A stretch of DNA of 64,000 nucleotides, taken from NCBI GenBank assembly GCA_964570665.1, contig CAZMZH010000017.1:10735-74734 (forward strand), given 5' to 3'. The notes beneath the pieces were generated by a model. The model saw nothing but the letters and a program-made list of their open reading frames with translations, did not search any database and was not told where the DNA came from. The DNA comes from JAJDAT01 sp964570665. GTDB taxonomy: Bacteria > Nitrospinota > Nitrospinia > Nitrospinales > JAJDAT01. Of this stretch, positions 8,437 through 17,723 are shown piece after piece. How positions within the stretch are numbered: position 1 is the stretch's first letter; each line of letters begins with the position of its first letter. The position numbers and the translations under genes were made by a program.

Positions 8437-8610
8437 ATGACGAATATAGTAAATCGAACTAAAGAACTTGGCGCCCGTTATAAGAGCGAGATTGGGCTTG
8501 CCGTCCTTATCCTTTATGTTTTTTTATTGGGTCTTGGAACAATTGGCGAATTGTGGGAAGTAGAATGGATTCTTGACTTACCTATATTCCGACCCCCAGG
8601 AAAATACTAA
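8437..8610 (+). CDS. 57-aa single-pass membrane protein
   Basis: ATG at 8437 to TAA at 8608-8610, with AAAAGG four bases upstream. The peptide has a charged N-terminus, a hydrophobic segment at about residues 20-38 ('GLAVLILYVFLLGLGTIGEL'), and an unusual ordered tail 'DLPIFRPPGKY'. It follows etfB by 70 bp on the same strand. I do not recognise the family. The clean membrane segment and structured tail make it look like a real small protein rather than chance. Confidence 0.5.
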   Translation: MTNIVNRTKELGARYKSEIGLAVLILYVFLLGLGTIGELWEVEWILDLPIFRPPGKY

Positions 8611-8663
8611 ACATATAGTTTTCGAACGCCCACCAAGTTTTCCTTTTTTATACCTAATTTTTT

Positions 8664-10073
8664 TTAAGGTTTTATTCCTGATATATTGGCTATGTGCGGA
8701 TCTTGGCCGGTGTTGATTATTCCTTCTAATGTTGGCGCTGCTGCGTCGCGTGGAGTTAAGGAAAATCCCAAATCGAACTGTGCATTTAAAGTAGATATGA
8801 TGGTCGTGTGATCAAAAGGCGACCCGCCCGCTGGAGGCGCAAAAATCGAGTTCGCTTTTATATAAGGATTGATCAATAAAGTTGGAACTCGAACGCCAAA
8901 GCGATTAAAATCAAATCCGGTAACCGATCCGGATTGAAATGGCGATGTTGCCGGTGGCGGGCAAACGTGGTCGTAGGTTCCGCCATGCTCGTCGTAGGTT
9001 ATTATCAATAGAGTTTTCTTGAAAACCTCGGGGTTGGCCGCCAACGAATCATAAACGTTTTGCAAAAATGCCTCCCCGTTAGCGACGCTTATTTTTGGCG
9101 TTTCGAATACATAGGGTCCAAAAGTATGCCCAAAAATATGAAATGGCCCGAGAGTAATCTCGCTTCCACCAGGATGATTGCTGTTTCCAGAGCCGCCAAT
9201 GTTAGTGTATCGAGGTTCGATAAAAGAATAAGGCGGCAAGCTGTCGTTTAAAACGTCTTCGGCAAAAGTGGGGCTGGGATCTGAAGAAGAAAACTCATCT
9301 ATTTTCAATTTTGGAGATTCGGAAGAAGAGCCGTAATGGATTACGTTTCTCGATTCGGGTTTTTTTCTGTCAAAAATAATCTCTTCCGCAGCGGCAACCA
9401 AAACATCTTGGACCAATAATGATATTGGAAAATCATTGAAATAAACTTTCCAATTAGCTTGTCCAAACCCAAATTTTTTATCCAATAATCCAAACACCGA
9501 CGGCGAAGAAACAGGAAAACCGTGAATATAGTCGCTGTCGTTCAAATATGCGAATATGTTTCCGTTATCATTATATGTTCCGGGAGTAGCGCAATGGGTA
9601 AACACGCGATTGGGATAGGTCTGATTGGGAGCCGAGGCAAACCATTGATCGCAAACTGCATAATTTTGAACAAGGGCTGAAGTAACTGGAAGATCAGATG
9701 ATCGGTAATAATGCATTATGTCAGTCGAATCGGTCTGAACGTTTGCTATATTGGCATAATTATATACAAAACCGCCCATGGTTTCTGATCCGGAAGAGGA
9801 ATTAGGCGCGAAAATTTGTTGGTTCATTTGATCGAACGATTCGCCTGGGTCGGGAAATGGCATGGTAAAAATTTCTTGCCCCGACGAAGGATTTTTCCAA
9901 ACTTTGATTTTTTGCGAATTGGGGTCGGAAGGATTTGTCAGATTGTACTCCGTTCCGCTCAACCCACCTCCGTTCGATGAATTGGGAACCATATCCCCCA
10001 ATATATTGTCAAAGGACCTATTTTCCATCATTAGAACAACGATATGTTCGATTCCAGGCAATATGGATGACAT
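8664..10073 (-). CDS. Phosphoesterase of the phospholipase C / acid phosphatase AcpA family
   Basis: 469 residues. The N-terminus 'IEHIVVLMMENRSFDNILGDM' carries the ENRSFDN motif of the PF04185 phosphoesterases, which bind metal and cleave phosphodiesters such as phosphatidylcholine. Other family blocks are 'PNRVFTHCATPGT', 'YSFIEPRY', 'ITYDEHGGTYDHVCPP' and 'FGVRVPTLLINPYIK', the last two holding the metal-binding Asp, Glu and His residues. There is no signal peptide or Tat motif, unlike many secreted members, so it may be cytoplasmic or secreted by another route. The start has a strong Shine-Dalgarno (GGAGGC). It is transcribed alone. Confidence 0.9.
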   Translation of the reverse strand: MSSILPGIEHIVVLMMENRSFDNILGDMVPNSSNGGGLSGTEYNLTNPSDPNSQKIKVWKNPSSGQEIFTMPFPDPGESFDQMNQQIFAPNSSSGSETMGGFVYNYANIANVQTDSTDIMHYYRSSDLPVTSALVQNYAVCDQWFASAPNQTYPNRVFTHCATPGTYNDNGNIFAYLNDSDYIHGFPVSSPSVFGLLDKKFGFGQANWKVYFNDFPISLLVQDVLVAAAEEIIFDRKKPESRNVIHYGSSSESPKLKIDEFSSSDPSPTFAEDVLNDSLPPYSFIEPRYTNIGGSGNSNHPGGSEITLGPFHIFGHTFGPYVFETPKISVANGEAFLQNVYDSLAANPEVFKKTLLIITYDEHGGTYDHVCPPPATSPFQSGSVTGFDFNRFGVRVPTLLINPYIKANSIFAPPAGGSPFDHTTIISTLNAQFDLGFSLTPRDAAAPTLEGIINTGQDPHIANISGIKP

Positions 10074-10234
10074 TGCAAGCCTCCGACTGATAATTTTTTG
10101 GAGTATGAAATTTTTTTTATCTTTCCGATTTTACTCCCGTCGCTAAATTGGGTCAACTGAGTTCTTTAACTATTTTAGGGCTTGCAATTTCTTCAAAAAA
10201 GACGAAAATAAAGCGAAAATTAATTTATTGAATA

Positions 10235-11299
10235 ATGGCAATGCAGAATATATCTAAGACTTTAAATGGAAGAGGAGTATCTGAAAATTTACCCAATCGT
10301 TTTAAACCGTTTGCCCAAGCAGTCGACGATTACTGTCACGAAGCGGAAACTTCTAATCCCGAAACCGTATTTTTTAAAGATGTGTCTCGGACTATTCTTT
10401 CTAAAAACGATAGTCCGGATATCCCTTTTGAATCGAGTTTAAATCCGTATAGAGGGTGCGAACACGGTTGTGTTTATTGCTATGCGCGTCCTATGCATGA
10501 ATATATGGAGTGGTCCGCCGGACTGGATTTTGAAACGAAGATATTGGTCAAAGAGGACGCCCCACAATTGCTCGAAAAAACTCTTTCTTCCAAGAATTGG
10601 AAACCTCAAACAGTTGCGCTTAGCGGCGCTACAGATCCTTATCAACCGGCCGAGAGAAGTTTTGAGATTTCTAGAAAATGCCTCCAAGTTTTTTTGAAAT
10701 TTCGTAATCCTGTTGTAGCCATTACAAAGAATTTTTTGGCGACACGAGACGTCGATTTATTTTCTCAATTGGCGGAACATAACACTTCGGCAATATATAT
10801 TTCGCTTAATAGTTTAGACGCTTCTCTTGCCCGAAAAATGGAACCGCGAGCGTCGTCGCCTGAGCGTCGGCTAGAAGCTATACGTAAGTTTAGCAAAGCT
10901 AAAGTGCCTGTTGGCGTTTTGGTAGCTCCGATTATTCCTGGATTGAACGATTTTGAAATTCCGGCAGTTTTAAATGCGGCGGCAGAAGCCGGAGCTAGTT
11001 TTGCGGGTTATGTTGTTCTAAGATTGCCGTTTGGGGTGGAGGATTTGTTTACAGAATGGTTAGACGACGCTTACCCAAACAAAAAGGATAAAGTATTAAA
11101 TCGTCTGCGCTCTTTGCGAAGCGGTTCTCTTTATAATTCTGATTTTAAATCGCGCATGGTTGGTGAGGGGGTTTTTGCGAAACAAATTGCAGATTTGTTC
11201 GAATTATCGCGAAAAAAAGCTGGAATTACAGGCCGAGGACCCATTTTAGATACCAAAGGTTTTATCCCTCCGACTGGTCGTCAGCTCACCTTATTTTAA
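10235..11299 (+). CDS. PA0069-family radical SAM protein
   Basis: 354 residues. The radical SAM cluster motif is CEHGCVYC with C75, C79 and C82 (Cx3Cx2C), preceded by 'SLNPYRGCEHG', which is characteristic of the SplB-like/PA0069 group. Later blocks include 'ALSGATDPYQPAER', 'SLNSLDASLARKMEPRASSPERRLEAI' and 'APIIPGLND', lining the SAM barrel. These proteins are annotated as radical SAM enzymes related to spore photoproduct lyase, but the substrate is unknown. It stands between two opposed genes. Confidence 0.9.
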   Translation: MAMQNISKTLNGRGVSENLPNRFKPFAQAVDDYCHEAETSNPETVFFKDVSRTILSKNDSPDIPFESSLNPYRGCEHGCVYCYARPMHEYMEWSAGLDFETKILVKEDAPQLLEKTLSSKNWKPQTVALSGATDPYQPAERSFEISRKCLQVFLKFRNPVVAITKNFLATRDVDLFSQLAEHNTSAIYISLNSLDASLARKMEPRASSPERRLEAIRKFSKAKVPVGVLVAPIIPGLNDFEIPAVLNAAAEAGASFAGYVVLRLPFGVEDLFTEWLDDAYPNKKDKVLNRLRSLRSGSLYNSDFKSRMVGEGVFAKQIADLFELSRKKAGITGRGPILDTKGFIPPTGRQLTLF

Positions 11300-11330
11300 T
11301 GAGATCTTTTCTTTTGATTTCAGTGCGAGC

Positions 11331-12200
11331 TTAATTTTTTGGCTCAGCCCAAGCTTGTTGAATTAATGTAAAAGATTGATGTACTAGATGACATTTTTTG
11401 CAAGATTGAACGCCAATGGTTTCAACGATTTCCCAAAATTTTTCTGGGTTTGGTTCTCCCGTCGCTAAATCTTTTTTAATGTCTTGGATAACTTCTAAAA
11501 TATCGTCGTTTACAAAAAACTGGCGAACGGATACTGCCGATCGAGACCATTCGGAAACGTGGCATTTAGAACAAACAGACCGAAGTTCTTTAATTCTTTT
11601 TTGGAAGTGATTAGCCGCTTGAAAAACCTTCATGTATTGTTCTTGTGAAAAATTTACCGTCATTTCTTTAAAATTTGAGGATAAGCGATACATAAAAGCT
11701 TTGTAATCCATTTCTTCTTCGGCAATGGGATCTGTGATTTTTATTTTTTTTACGGATGGCATGTGATACCTCGCCCACACCGGTAAATAATTTTTGGAAT
11801 GACATTTAGAGCAGGTTTCCGCAACAGGGCCCGAAGCTTTTTTTATTTGTTTTGGGTCGTGGCTTGTTACTGAGTCGGTAAATTTTTTGGCCGCATTTAA
11901 ATCAAATAAATCTTCCCATTCAGGAACCCATTTGGCCGCTTCTCTATAGTTTTCTAAAAAACGTTTCGCTCCGGCCTCTGCGTTTTTCCAATCGTTTTCT
12001 TTCATATCAACAAAGACGCCGCCGAAAGCGCCGCTAATTTTATGCATTTGTTGGGTCCAACGTGGCGTTTTGCTTTCTGGCGGATAAAATTTATCTAATG
12101 ATTTTGGGGGTGGAGAAATTACGTAATCGCCCGCAAAAAGGATTTTTGGAACGACAAGCAGAATTAGCGCTACAGTGGCCAAAAGCAGTCGAATTTTCAT
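11331..12200 (-). CDS. Periplasmic triheme c-type cytochrome
   Basis: 289 residues with an N-terminal signal peptide ('LLLATVALILLVVPKILFAG') and three CxxCH haem-attachment motifs: CSKCH near residue 130, CSKCH near 208 and CKKCH near 267. The helical spacing between the motifs ('FKEMTVNFSQEQYMKVFQAANHF') resembles class II cytochrome c' four-helix bundles, where the haem motif is near the C-terminal end of the bundle. The partner dehydrogenase or reductase is not nearby. The ribosome binding site AGAGGA precedes the ATG by three bases. Confidence 0.85.
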   Translation of the reverse strand: MKIRLLLATVALILLVVPKILFAGDYVISPPPKSLDKFYPPESKTPRWTQQMHKISGAFGGVFVDMKENDWKNAEAGAKRFLENYREAAKWVPEWEDLFDLNAAKKFTDSVTSHDPKQIKKASGPVAETCSKCHSKNYLPVWARYHMPSVKKIKITDPIAEEEMDYKAFMYRLSSNFKEMTVNFSQEQYMKVFQAANHFQKRIKELRSVCSKCHVSEWSRSAVSVRQFFVNDDILEVIQDIKKDLATGEPNPEKFWEIVETIGVQSCKKCHLVHQSFTLIQQAWAEPKN

Positions 12201-12453
12201 GAGTCCTCTGGTGAAAATGACGGGATTATTTATAAATATAGAAAAGAGTATTAAGGAAAATCTCTAAAATGGTTTCTGATCACGAGCAGAATTCTTAAAG
12301 TAGTAGGCTGCGAGTTGCCTCAAATAAAAATATTTAATTATTATTTCTTTAAAGGATTTTTCAAAAAAGGTAATTTTATTGTATTACATTAAAAATTCTA
12401 TTTCTTGATAATTTTTATCGGTTCTAATGTTTACCAATACCAGCTCTACCGGG

Positions 12454-15222
12454 CTAATCATAGAATGTTTCTTGAGCGTTATAGTAATTGGATCGGTTTT
12501 TTCTATCTTCCAACCTTACGGGTGTTTGATGTGAGTTTTGATGTTTGGAACCTAGTCTGACTGCAAAAGCCCCGCGAACTAGCGCGCCTTTTTTTTGTGC
12601 AACTTCGTAGTTTTTTTTGTCAATAACCGCTTTATAAAAATTGGCCAGATGAAGTTTGGTTGTTCCAAAATCAGCTCCCTGCAAATTGGCTCCCATGTAA
12701 TTTCCAGCCTGTAAATTTGCCATTGAAAAGTTGGCGTCGCTAAAATCCGCTTTCTCAAATTTAGATTCGGCTAGATTTGCGTATTTGAAACTGGACCTTG
12801 AAAAATTAGCTTCTGAAAAATCCAATTTTTCCTTTTCGTTTTCTTCTTTATTCTCTTTGTCATCTTCTGTGAAGTTTTGGCGATCAAAATTTAAATCGTG
12901 AAAAAATTGAAAAACAATTTTTTTTGGTAGTTTTTTATAGAGAGTGATTCGTTTAATTAATGAAATAAATCCTTGAGAATCTCCCCAATCCACCTCGGTG
13001 GGTCTATTAGATGTTTTTCCGCAATAAGCGCAAAAAGCTAATAAGGCTGTTGTTGAATTTGAGAAAAAACGATTTAGGTTTTTCTGATCTGTTTCTAAGC
13101 CCATTTCAATCAACGCTTCCTGAATAGGTAGATTATTTTTAACAGCCTCGGATAAAAATAATCCAAATTGGATTTGCAGCTTTTTTATTCCCTCTAGATC
13201 GTGGAAAAATCGTTTTTCTTCGCCTCTTAATAATTTTAGGATTTGATTATCCAAAATAATTGGACCTGTAAGTTTGATCCATTTTACTAAGGCTTGGTTC
13301 AATTTCCAGCCTTCATCGCCTTTAGATTCTTTGTGGATTGCCCTTTGGTTTCTCATTTGCCATGCGGTGTCGGATAAACACCGCGCCATTAAGTAATTTT
13401 GTAGGCTTGAAAAAGAAAAGTAAAAAACACGTTCGTTTTTTGGCGTCCATTTTGCGTCCATGAAACTAGTCGTCATTAAACCTAATAACGGATCGGGACT
13501 AGAAAAGAAATTTTTTAGGGAATCTAAAGAATCTTTTCGACCTGCGTCGTGAATTCGATTTCGAATTTGGTCTAAGGTTGCGGCGCCTCCATGATTAACG
13601 CAAGCAACCGCAATTTCTTCCAAAAGGCGAAAATAATCTTTTTCCAGTATGGGCCATGGTTGTTTAGCAAGTTTTTTCATCAAATTAAATGAGTGCAAAA
13701 CAACAATTTCGTAAATATCGTTGGGGGCTTTCCCGTGTAGGTTTTCATTTAGCGCGATATCGGTGAGTGTTTGGTTAATCCAAGGATTGCCAGAAATATT
13801 TTCGAACCAATCCGAATTAAGTTTGGAGAAAATTTCATCCGAACCGATTTTTATTTGTTTCTTCAGAGCGTTTTGCCATTTAATCCGATTATCGAATGCT
13901 AAAAATTTAGTTGAGTTGGCCCTAGTTTTATGGATTTCGAATTTGAGGGGCAATAAGGAAAGACATAAAACTTTGTTCCCCAGGGCTTCGGCAACCGATT
14001 GGGCGGGGATATTGTGAGAAGAAATCGCAATTTTTAAATTTCCATTTTTGTCTTCTTCGATGAGTTGGTTTGTCCTTTTGATAAAACTATCGAATGCAGC
14101 GACCGACTCAGAGTTTAACCAAAGGTCGTCAAGAAACTCTAAAATCAAAACAGTTTTTCTGTCGGGCGGAAATAATTGCGGATGTTCTGTTTCAAAAAAC
14201 CCTTGGGATTGTAAACTTTCTAGTATGCCGGATACCGGGTTACTGGTAGAAAGTATTTTTGACGCGGGGACGATTATTGGGAGATGACTTGCAAAGGGAT
14301 TATTTGGGGAGGCAAGTGTAGCGGCCCATTTTTTAAACATTACGGATTTACCGGAGCCCGGATCACCTGCCACTAGAAAAAAAGGGGGCGAGTCTTCATT
14401 ATGGAGCCATTCATTTAAACAATTTTGAGCGTCTTCAATGAAACAAGGTTCTAACCATGTTTCTTTTGTCATACCCTTTCCCGGATTAGGCCAGTATTCG
14501 GCTTGCGGGGGGATGTAAACTTCACTTGTTAAGTTAGTAAGTGGAATTTTATAAGAAACGACCGATTTCAAATAAAAAGAGAAATCTTTTTCTACTTCGC
14601 GAATAGAGTTGATATCCGGCCGGCAAAAACCGAGAAAGGGCCTATATCGATGGGATTTTTTCGAAGCGATATCGAATAAATTTGCCAGAAATAAATTTTC
14701 GCAAGCGAATATAAATACTTTGGTTTTGCTTTTATCGAGACCAAACTCCTCCATTTGCGTCGCTAAGAGTTTACACAACTCGGGAATAGGTGGATAGGTT
14801 CTTGGATTGGAATCGATGACATCGGATAAAGGAAAAGTTTCTGCGGCTACGGAAAGTTTTTGTAGTTCTTTTTCAAATTTTTTCCAATTGCATTTATTCA
14901 ATCTCGACCTATCCAAAGGTTCATTAGAAATTCGCGTCAAGGCTGTTTGAAACCCTTGACGATAGGCATCCAATATCAATAAGGCATAAGCTTCTCCCGG
15001 TTTTTCTAGTTTGCAAGCCTCGGCTATATCAAGAAAAGGTTTGTTTGATTTTTCGAAATTTTTCGGGAGTTGGTAGAGAGTTTTTAAACCGACGGTTCGG
15101 CAAAACGCTTTTAAAGGATTACCTATAGCTAAATTTAAACCATTCAGCCAGAATTCCTTGGGCGGTAATTCGGTTTTTCCTATTTTATCTTGAAGTGGGA
15201 CGTCTATGATAAAGATCTCCAA
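12454..15222 (-). CDS. STAND/NACHT-type NTPase with C-terminal pentapeptide repeats
   Basis: 922 residues, starting at TTG. Residues about 1-265 form an unassigned N-terminal domain. The P-loop 'AGDPGSGKS' lies near residue 288, and a Walker B-like 'VLILEFLDDLW' near 363. A helical region follows, then pentapeptide repeats of the A(D/N)FxxANL type at about 805-870 ('ANFSRSSFKYANLAESKFEKADF...'). STAND NTPases act as ligand-triggered switches, several of them in phage defence or programmed cell death; pentapeptide-tailed ones are uncharacterised. No partner gene is next to it. The N-terminal domain, which should be the effector or recruiter, does not resemble a family I know. Confidence 0.75.
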   Translation of the reverse strand: MEIFIIDVPLQDKIGKTELPPKEFWLNGLNLAIGNPLKAFCRTVGLKTLYQLPKNFEKSNKPFLDIAEACKLEKPGEAYALLILDAYRQGFQTALTRISNEPLDRSRLNKCNWKKFEKELQKLSVAAETFPLSDVIDSNPRTYPPIPELCKLLATQMEEFGLDKSKTKVFIFACENLFLANLFDIASKKSHRYRPFLGFCRPDINSIREVEKDFSFYLKSVVSYKIPLTNLTSEVYIPPQAEYWPNPGKGMTKETWLEPCFIEDAQNCLNEWLHNEDSPPFFLVAGDPGSGKSVMFKKWAATLASPNNPFASHLPIIVPASKILSTSNPVSGILESLQSQGFFETEHPQLFPPDRKTVLILEFLDDLWLNSESVAAFDSFIKRTNQLIEEDKNGNLKIAISSHNIPAQSVAEALGNKVLCLSLLPLKFEIHKTRANSTKFLAFDNRIKWQNALKKQIKIGSDEIFSKLNSDWFENISGNPWINQTLTDIALNENLHGKAPNDIYEIVVLHSFNLMKKLAKQPWPILEKDYFRLLEEIAVACVNHGGAATLDQIRNRIHDAGRKDSLDSLKNFFSSPDPLLGLMTTSFMDAKWTPKNERVFYFSFSSLQNYLMARCLSDTAWQMRNQRAIHKESKGDEGWKLNQALVKWIKLTGPIILDNQILKLLRGEEKRFFHDLEGIKKLQIQFGLFLSEAVKNNLPIQEALIEMGLETDQKNLNRFFSNSTTALLAFCAYCGKTSNRPTEVDWGDSQGFISLIKRITLYKKLPKKIVFQFFHDLNFDRQNFTEDDKENKEENEKEKLDFSEANFSRSSFKYANLAESKFEKADFSDANFSMANLQAGNYMGANLQGADFGTTKLHLANFYKAVIDKKNYEVAQKKGALVRGAFAVRLGSKHQNSHQTPVRLEDRKNRSNYYNAQETFYD

Positions 15223-15435
15223 ATATGATTTAAAATAAAATCTCTTAAATCCATTTTGTTAATCGCCATAAAAATCGGTTATTCGAATCCTTATTTATTT
15301 TATATTAGAAAGCGCTAAAAACGAAAAAAAAGCGATTTTCCGTTTTTGAAATTTTTACAGGATCGACAACTAGATATAAATAAACGGTAGAGGCGGAATT
15401 TTTCGGCGGGGTATCGGAGGGAAAGTTTTCAAAAC

Positions 15436-15480
15436 AAAAACGGATTCTCTACTTCCTTTTTGGAAGAGGAATCCGTTTTT
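15436..15480 (-). terminator. Terminator after tRNA-Asn
   Basis: A long stem formed by AAAACGGATT and AATCCGTTTT flanks an inner hairpin, with T-rich tracts on both sides. It begins directly after the 3' end of the tRNA, so it ends the tRNA transcript and may also work in the other direction. Confidence 0.75.
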
Positions 15481-15485
15481 TATTT

Positions 15486-15560
15486 TGGCTCCGGAGACAG
15501 GACTCGAACCTGTAACACATCGGTTAACAGCCGATTGCGCTACCATTGCGCCACTCCGGA
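15486..15560 (-). tRNA. tRNA-Asn (GTT)
   Basis: 75 bases with an encoded CCA end. On the minus strand the acceptor TCCGGAG pairs with CTCCGGA, the D arm is GGCGCAATGGTAGCGC-like, the anticodon loop is CTGTTAA giving anticodon GTT, and the T arm holds TTCGAGT. All arms close. The flanking sequence contains no integrase or duplicated 3' fragment, so there is no sign that it serves as an attachment site here. Confidence 0.95.
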
Positions 15561-15802
15561 ATGGTATTAATTAAAGCCCTTAATTGGGCTATAAACATTT
15601 GTTTTTTAAAAAGTAAAAAAACGACTTGAATGGTAAGGTCTGTTTTTTTGAAGTCAAGATGGTATTTCAAACGCAACCGGTTGTCAAGCGGATTCCTTGG
15701 GGTTTTCGCGAGGGGTTTGAGGCGAAATTGAGCTGCCTGAAAAAACGTTTTAAATTAATATTTTTGTGGTTTTGAGAAATTAACGCCTTGCATAGGTAAA
15801 AA

Positions 15803-15835
15803 TAGAGGATCAACTTTAATTAGTTGACCCTCTAT
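15803..15835 (-). terminator. Terminator of the small gene at 15848-16054
   Basis: AGAGG(A)TCAACT pairs with AGTTGA(C)CCTCT around a TTAATT loop, followed on the minus strand by ATTTTTACC. It starts 13 bases after the stop codon. Confidence 0.7.
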
Positions 15836-15847
15836 CGCCACCAAAAC

Positions 15848-16054
15848 TTAGTTAGTCGAACAAAAGTTATCAAAATAAAATTCCAATTCTTTCTTTTTCT
15901 TGCGAGTTTGCTTAACTGTTGTGGTTGTTTTTGTTTTGCTATCTCCATTTGCGTCTTCGAAGAAAGCGTTCCAATAACGTTTACTTAATTCGTTACTAGT
16001 AATAACTTTTTTTAACTTTCCTTCTCTGTCTAAAACTTTTACTTGATAAAACAT
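15848..16054 (-). CDS. 68-aa hypothetical protein
   Basis: ATG at 16054 has a perfect GGAGG Shine-Dalgarno six bases upstream; a longer frame to 16114 adds 20 residues without a ribosome binding site. The peptide begins MFYQVKVLDREGKLKKVITS, a pattern of charged beta strands, and ends with a Lys/Thr-rich linker and 'ELEFYFDNFCSTN'. I do not recognise a family. It has its own terminator and the upstream region is AT-rich, so it is probably a single-gene transcript. Confidence 0.55.
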   Translation of the reverse strand: MFYQVKVLDREGKLKKVITSNELSKRYWNAFFEDANGDSKTKTTTTVKQTRKKKKELEFYFDNFCSTN

Positions 16055-16343
16055 GAGACCCTCCGTTCCATTAGCAGAAAACGTACCGATAGATAAAGAG
16101 AACCAAAAAAACAATGACGCTATCTTTCGCCATCAATTTGTAGCCGACAGTGTTAAAATCCGGCATCTAAATTATATACTAATTATAGTAAATTTAAAAA
16201 AATTTATTATAATTTATACATAATTATTTTTTTGATTAAAATGCTATTTCCATCCTTTCTTAAAAATATTGGACAAAGTTTGGTTAGCAATTAAATATTC
16301 GTTAGAATACCTATATTATGAGACGTAAAAATAATTTCGCCAG

Positions 16344-16367
16344 TATTGTCAACATTTTGTGACAATA
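16344..16367. promoter_or_regulatory. Inverted repeat, possible operator
   Basis: TATTGTCA-N8-TGACAATA, perfect 8-bp arms, 67 bases before the chosen start of the triple-domain lipoprotein gene. A possible promoter (TTGTGA, 16 bp, TAACAT) overlaps the right arm. The dyad has the size of a CRP/FNR-family site, but the sequence matches no consensus I know. The rest of 16055-16433 is AT-rich with no gene. Confidence 0.4.
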
Positions 16368-16433
16368 TTTTATATTTGTAACATGTGTAAACTTAAGGAC
16401 TTATCCCGATTTAGGGACTAAATGGAGCCTCTG

Positions 16434-17675
16434 ATGAATTTGTTTAAATCGTTTTTAGCCATAGTTTTGGCTTTGGGAGTTTCTTTTTTATTCGGTTGCG
16501 AAAAGGAGTTAAAAGAACATCCGCTTCCCGAATCTGTCAAACGTCGTTTGGAAATGGCCAACGATCCTGAGGTTCAAAAGAAAAAAGTAACGGGAACCAT
16601 CCAACTACCTGCCGATATTTCTGGAAAAGTACCGCCAAATGCCCCCTTGTTTATTTTTGCTCGCCCTGTTGGGGTTCAAGGCGGACCTCCTTTAGCGGTT
16701 AAACGATTAGGAGTGGTCAATTTCCCATTTGAATTTAATATTGGCCAAATGGATACCATGCTCCAAGGAGCGGATTTTTCAGGCAACGTTACTATTTCCG
16801 CAAGATTAGATGGCGATGGCGTGGCAGGAGCTGGTCCTGGAGACGTTGAAGGTAAAGTAGACGCCACGGTAGGCGATACCGGTGTCGAAATTATTTTGAA
16901 CCAATTGGTTAGCGGCGAAGAGAAACCCGCCCAGATGACCCAAGCGGCCTCGGGTGGAAACAAAGCCATTTCTGGACAAATTATTTTAAGCTCTAAAGTA
17001 AAAGATCCTATTCCAGAAGATGGGGCGCTTTTTGTTTTTGTCCGACCCGAAGGAGTTGTTGGCGGTCCACCGTTAGCGGTAAAACGAATGGCATTTTCAG
17101 GATTCCCACAGAGTTTTTCTATCAGCGAAAAAGACGCCATGCGATCCACCGCTCGATTTGAAGGAAACTTAACCTTAGCCGCTCGGTTGGATCAAGATGG
17201 CGACGCGCGTTCCGCTCCCGGAGATATAGAAGGTTCTTTGGTTGTTCAAGGCGGATCCAGTGGAATCGAATTGGTTTTGGATAAAGTGATCGGAGCGCCA
17301 GTTCAAGATAAAGGCGGTTCTATGGAACCTGTAGAGCCTAAATCGATTACGGGAATGATTGAATTAGATTCAAAAATTGCCAAAGAAATTCCAGTTAAAG
17401 ATTTACGGTTATTTATTATTTTACGTCCCAAGGGACAGACGAGTGGTCCTCCAATGGCCGTTCAGTTATTTGGCGAAGTAAAATTCCCGTTGTCTTTTGA
17501 GATTGGTCAAAAAGATGCCATGATGCCTGGCACTACTGTAGAAGGTCCGGTTGAAGTGATCGTTCGAGTTGATCGGGACGGCAACGCCAAATCGTCGCCT
17601 GGCGATTTAGAAGGTCAGGCACAAGCCGTGGTCGGCGATAAAGATATTAAGATCGTATTGAACAAGAAAGTTTAA
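16434..17675 (+). CDS. Lipoprotein with three tandem CcmI/CycH C-terminal-like domains
   Basis: 413 residues from ATG 16434, chosen because GGAG lies 7 bases upstream; ATG 16422 is in frame but lacks a site. A lipobox ('GVSFLFGCEKE') marks an acylated N-terminus. Three repeats of about 100 residues (about 52-150, 180-285, 305-410) each read G.I.L...I...(P).....(L)FIFARP.G...GPPLAV.R......P..F.I...D.M, ending in ARLD.DG.A.S.PGDLEG. This matches the C-terminal periplasmic domain of CcmI/CycH, the apocytochrome c chaperone, where it usually occurs once. A role in holding unfolded periplasmic proteins or cytochromes is inference. The gene is followed by its own terminator. Confidence 0.75.
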   Translation: MNLFKSFLAIVLALGVSFLFGCEKELKEHPLPESVKRRLEMANDPEVQKKKVTGTIQLPADISGKVPPNAPLFIFARPVGVQGGPPLAVKRLGVVNFPFEFNIGQMDTMLQGADFSGNVTISARLDGDGVAGAGPGDVEGKVDATVGDTGVEIILNQLVSGEEKPAQMTQAASGGNKAISGQIILSSKVKDPIPEDGALFVFVRPEGVVGGPPLAVKRMAFSGFPQSFSISEKDAMRSTARFEGNLTLAARLDQDGDARSAPGDIEGSLVVQGGSSGIELVLDKVIGAPVQDKGGSMEPVEPKSITGMIELDSKIAKEIPVKDLRLFIILRPKGQTSGPPMAVQLFGEVKFPLSFEIGQKDAMMPGTTVEGPVEVIVRVDRDGNAKSSPGDLEGQAQAVVGDKDIKIVLNKKV

Positions 17676-17683
17676 TCGAATTC

Positions 17684-17723
17684 AAAAAGCCGGGCATTTT
17701 TCGCCCGGCTTTCTCTTTTTTTT
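17684..17723 (+). terminator. Strong intrinsic terminator
   Basis: GCCGGGC, a TATTT-like loop and GCCCGGC are followed by TTTCTCTTTTTTTT. It ends the triple-domain lipoprotein transcript and separates it from the CHAT operon. Confidence 0.85.

Noticed and set aside
15486..15560. tRNA-Asn as phage attachment site
   Set aside because: No duplicated tRNA 3' end, integrase or element boundary is present nearby.
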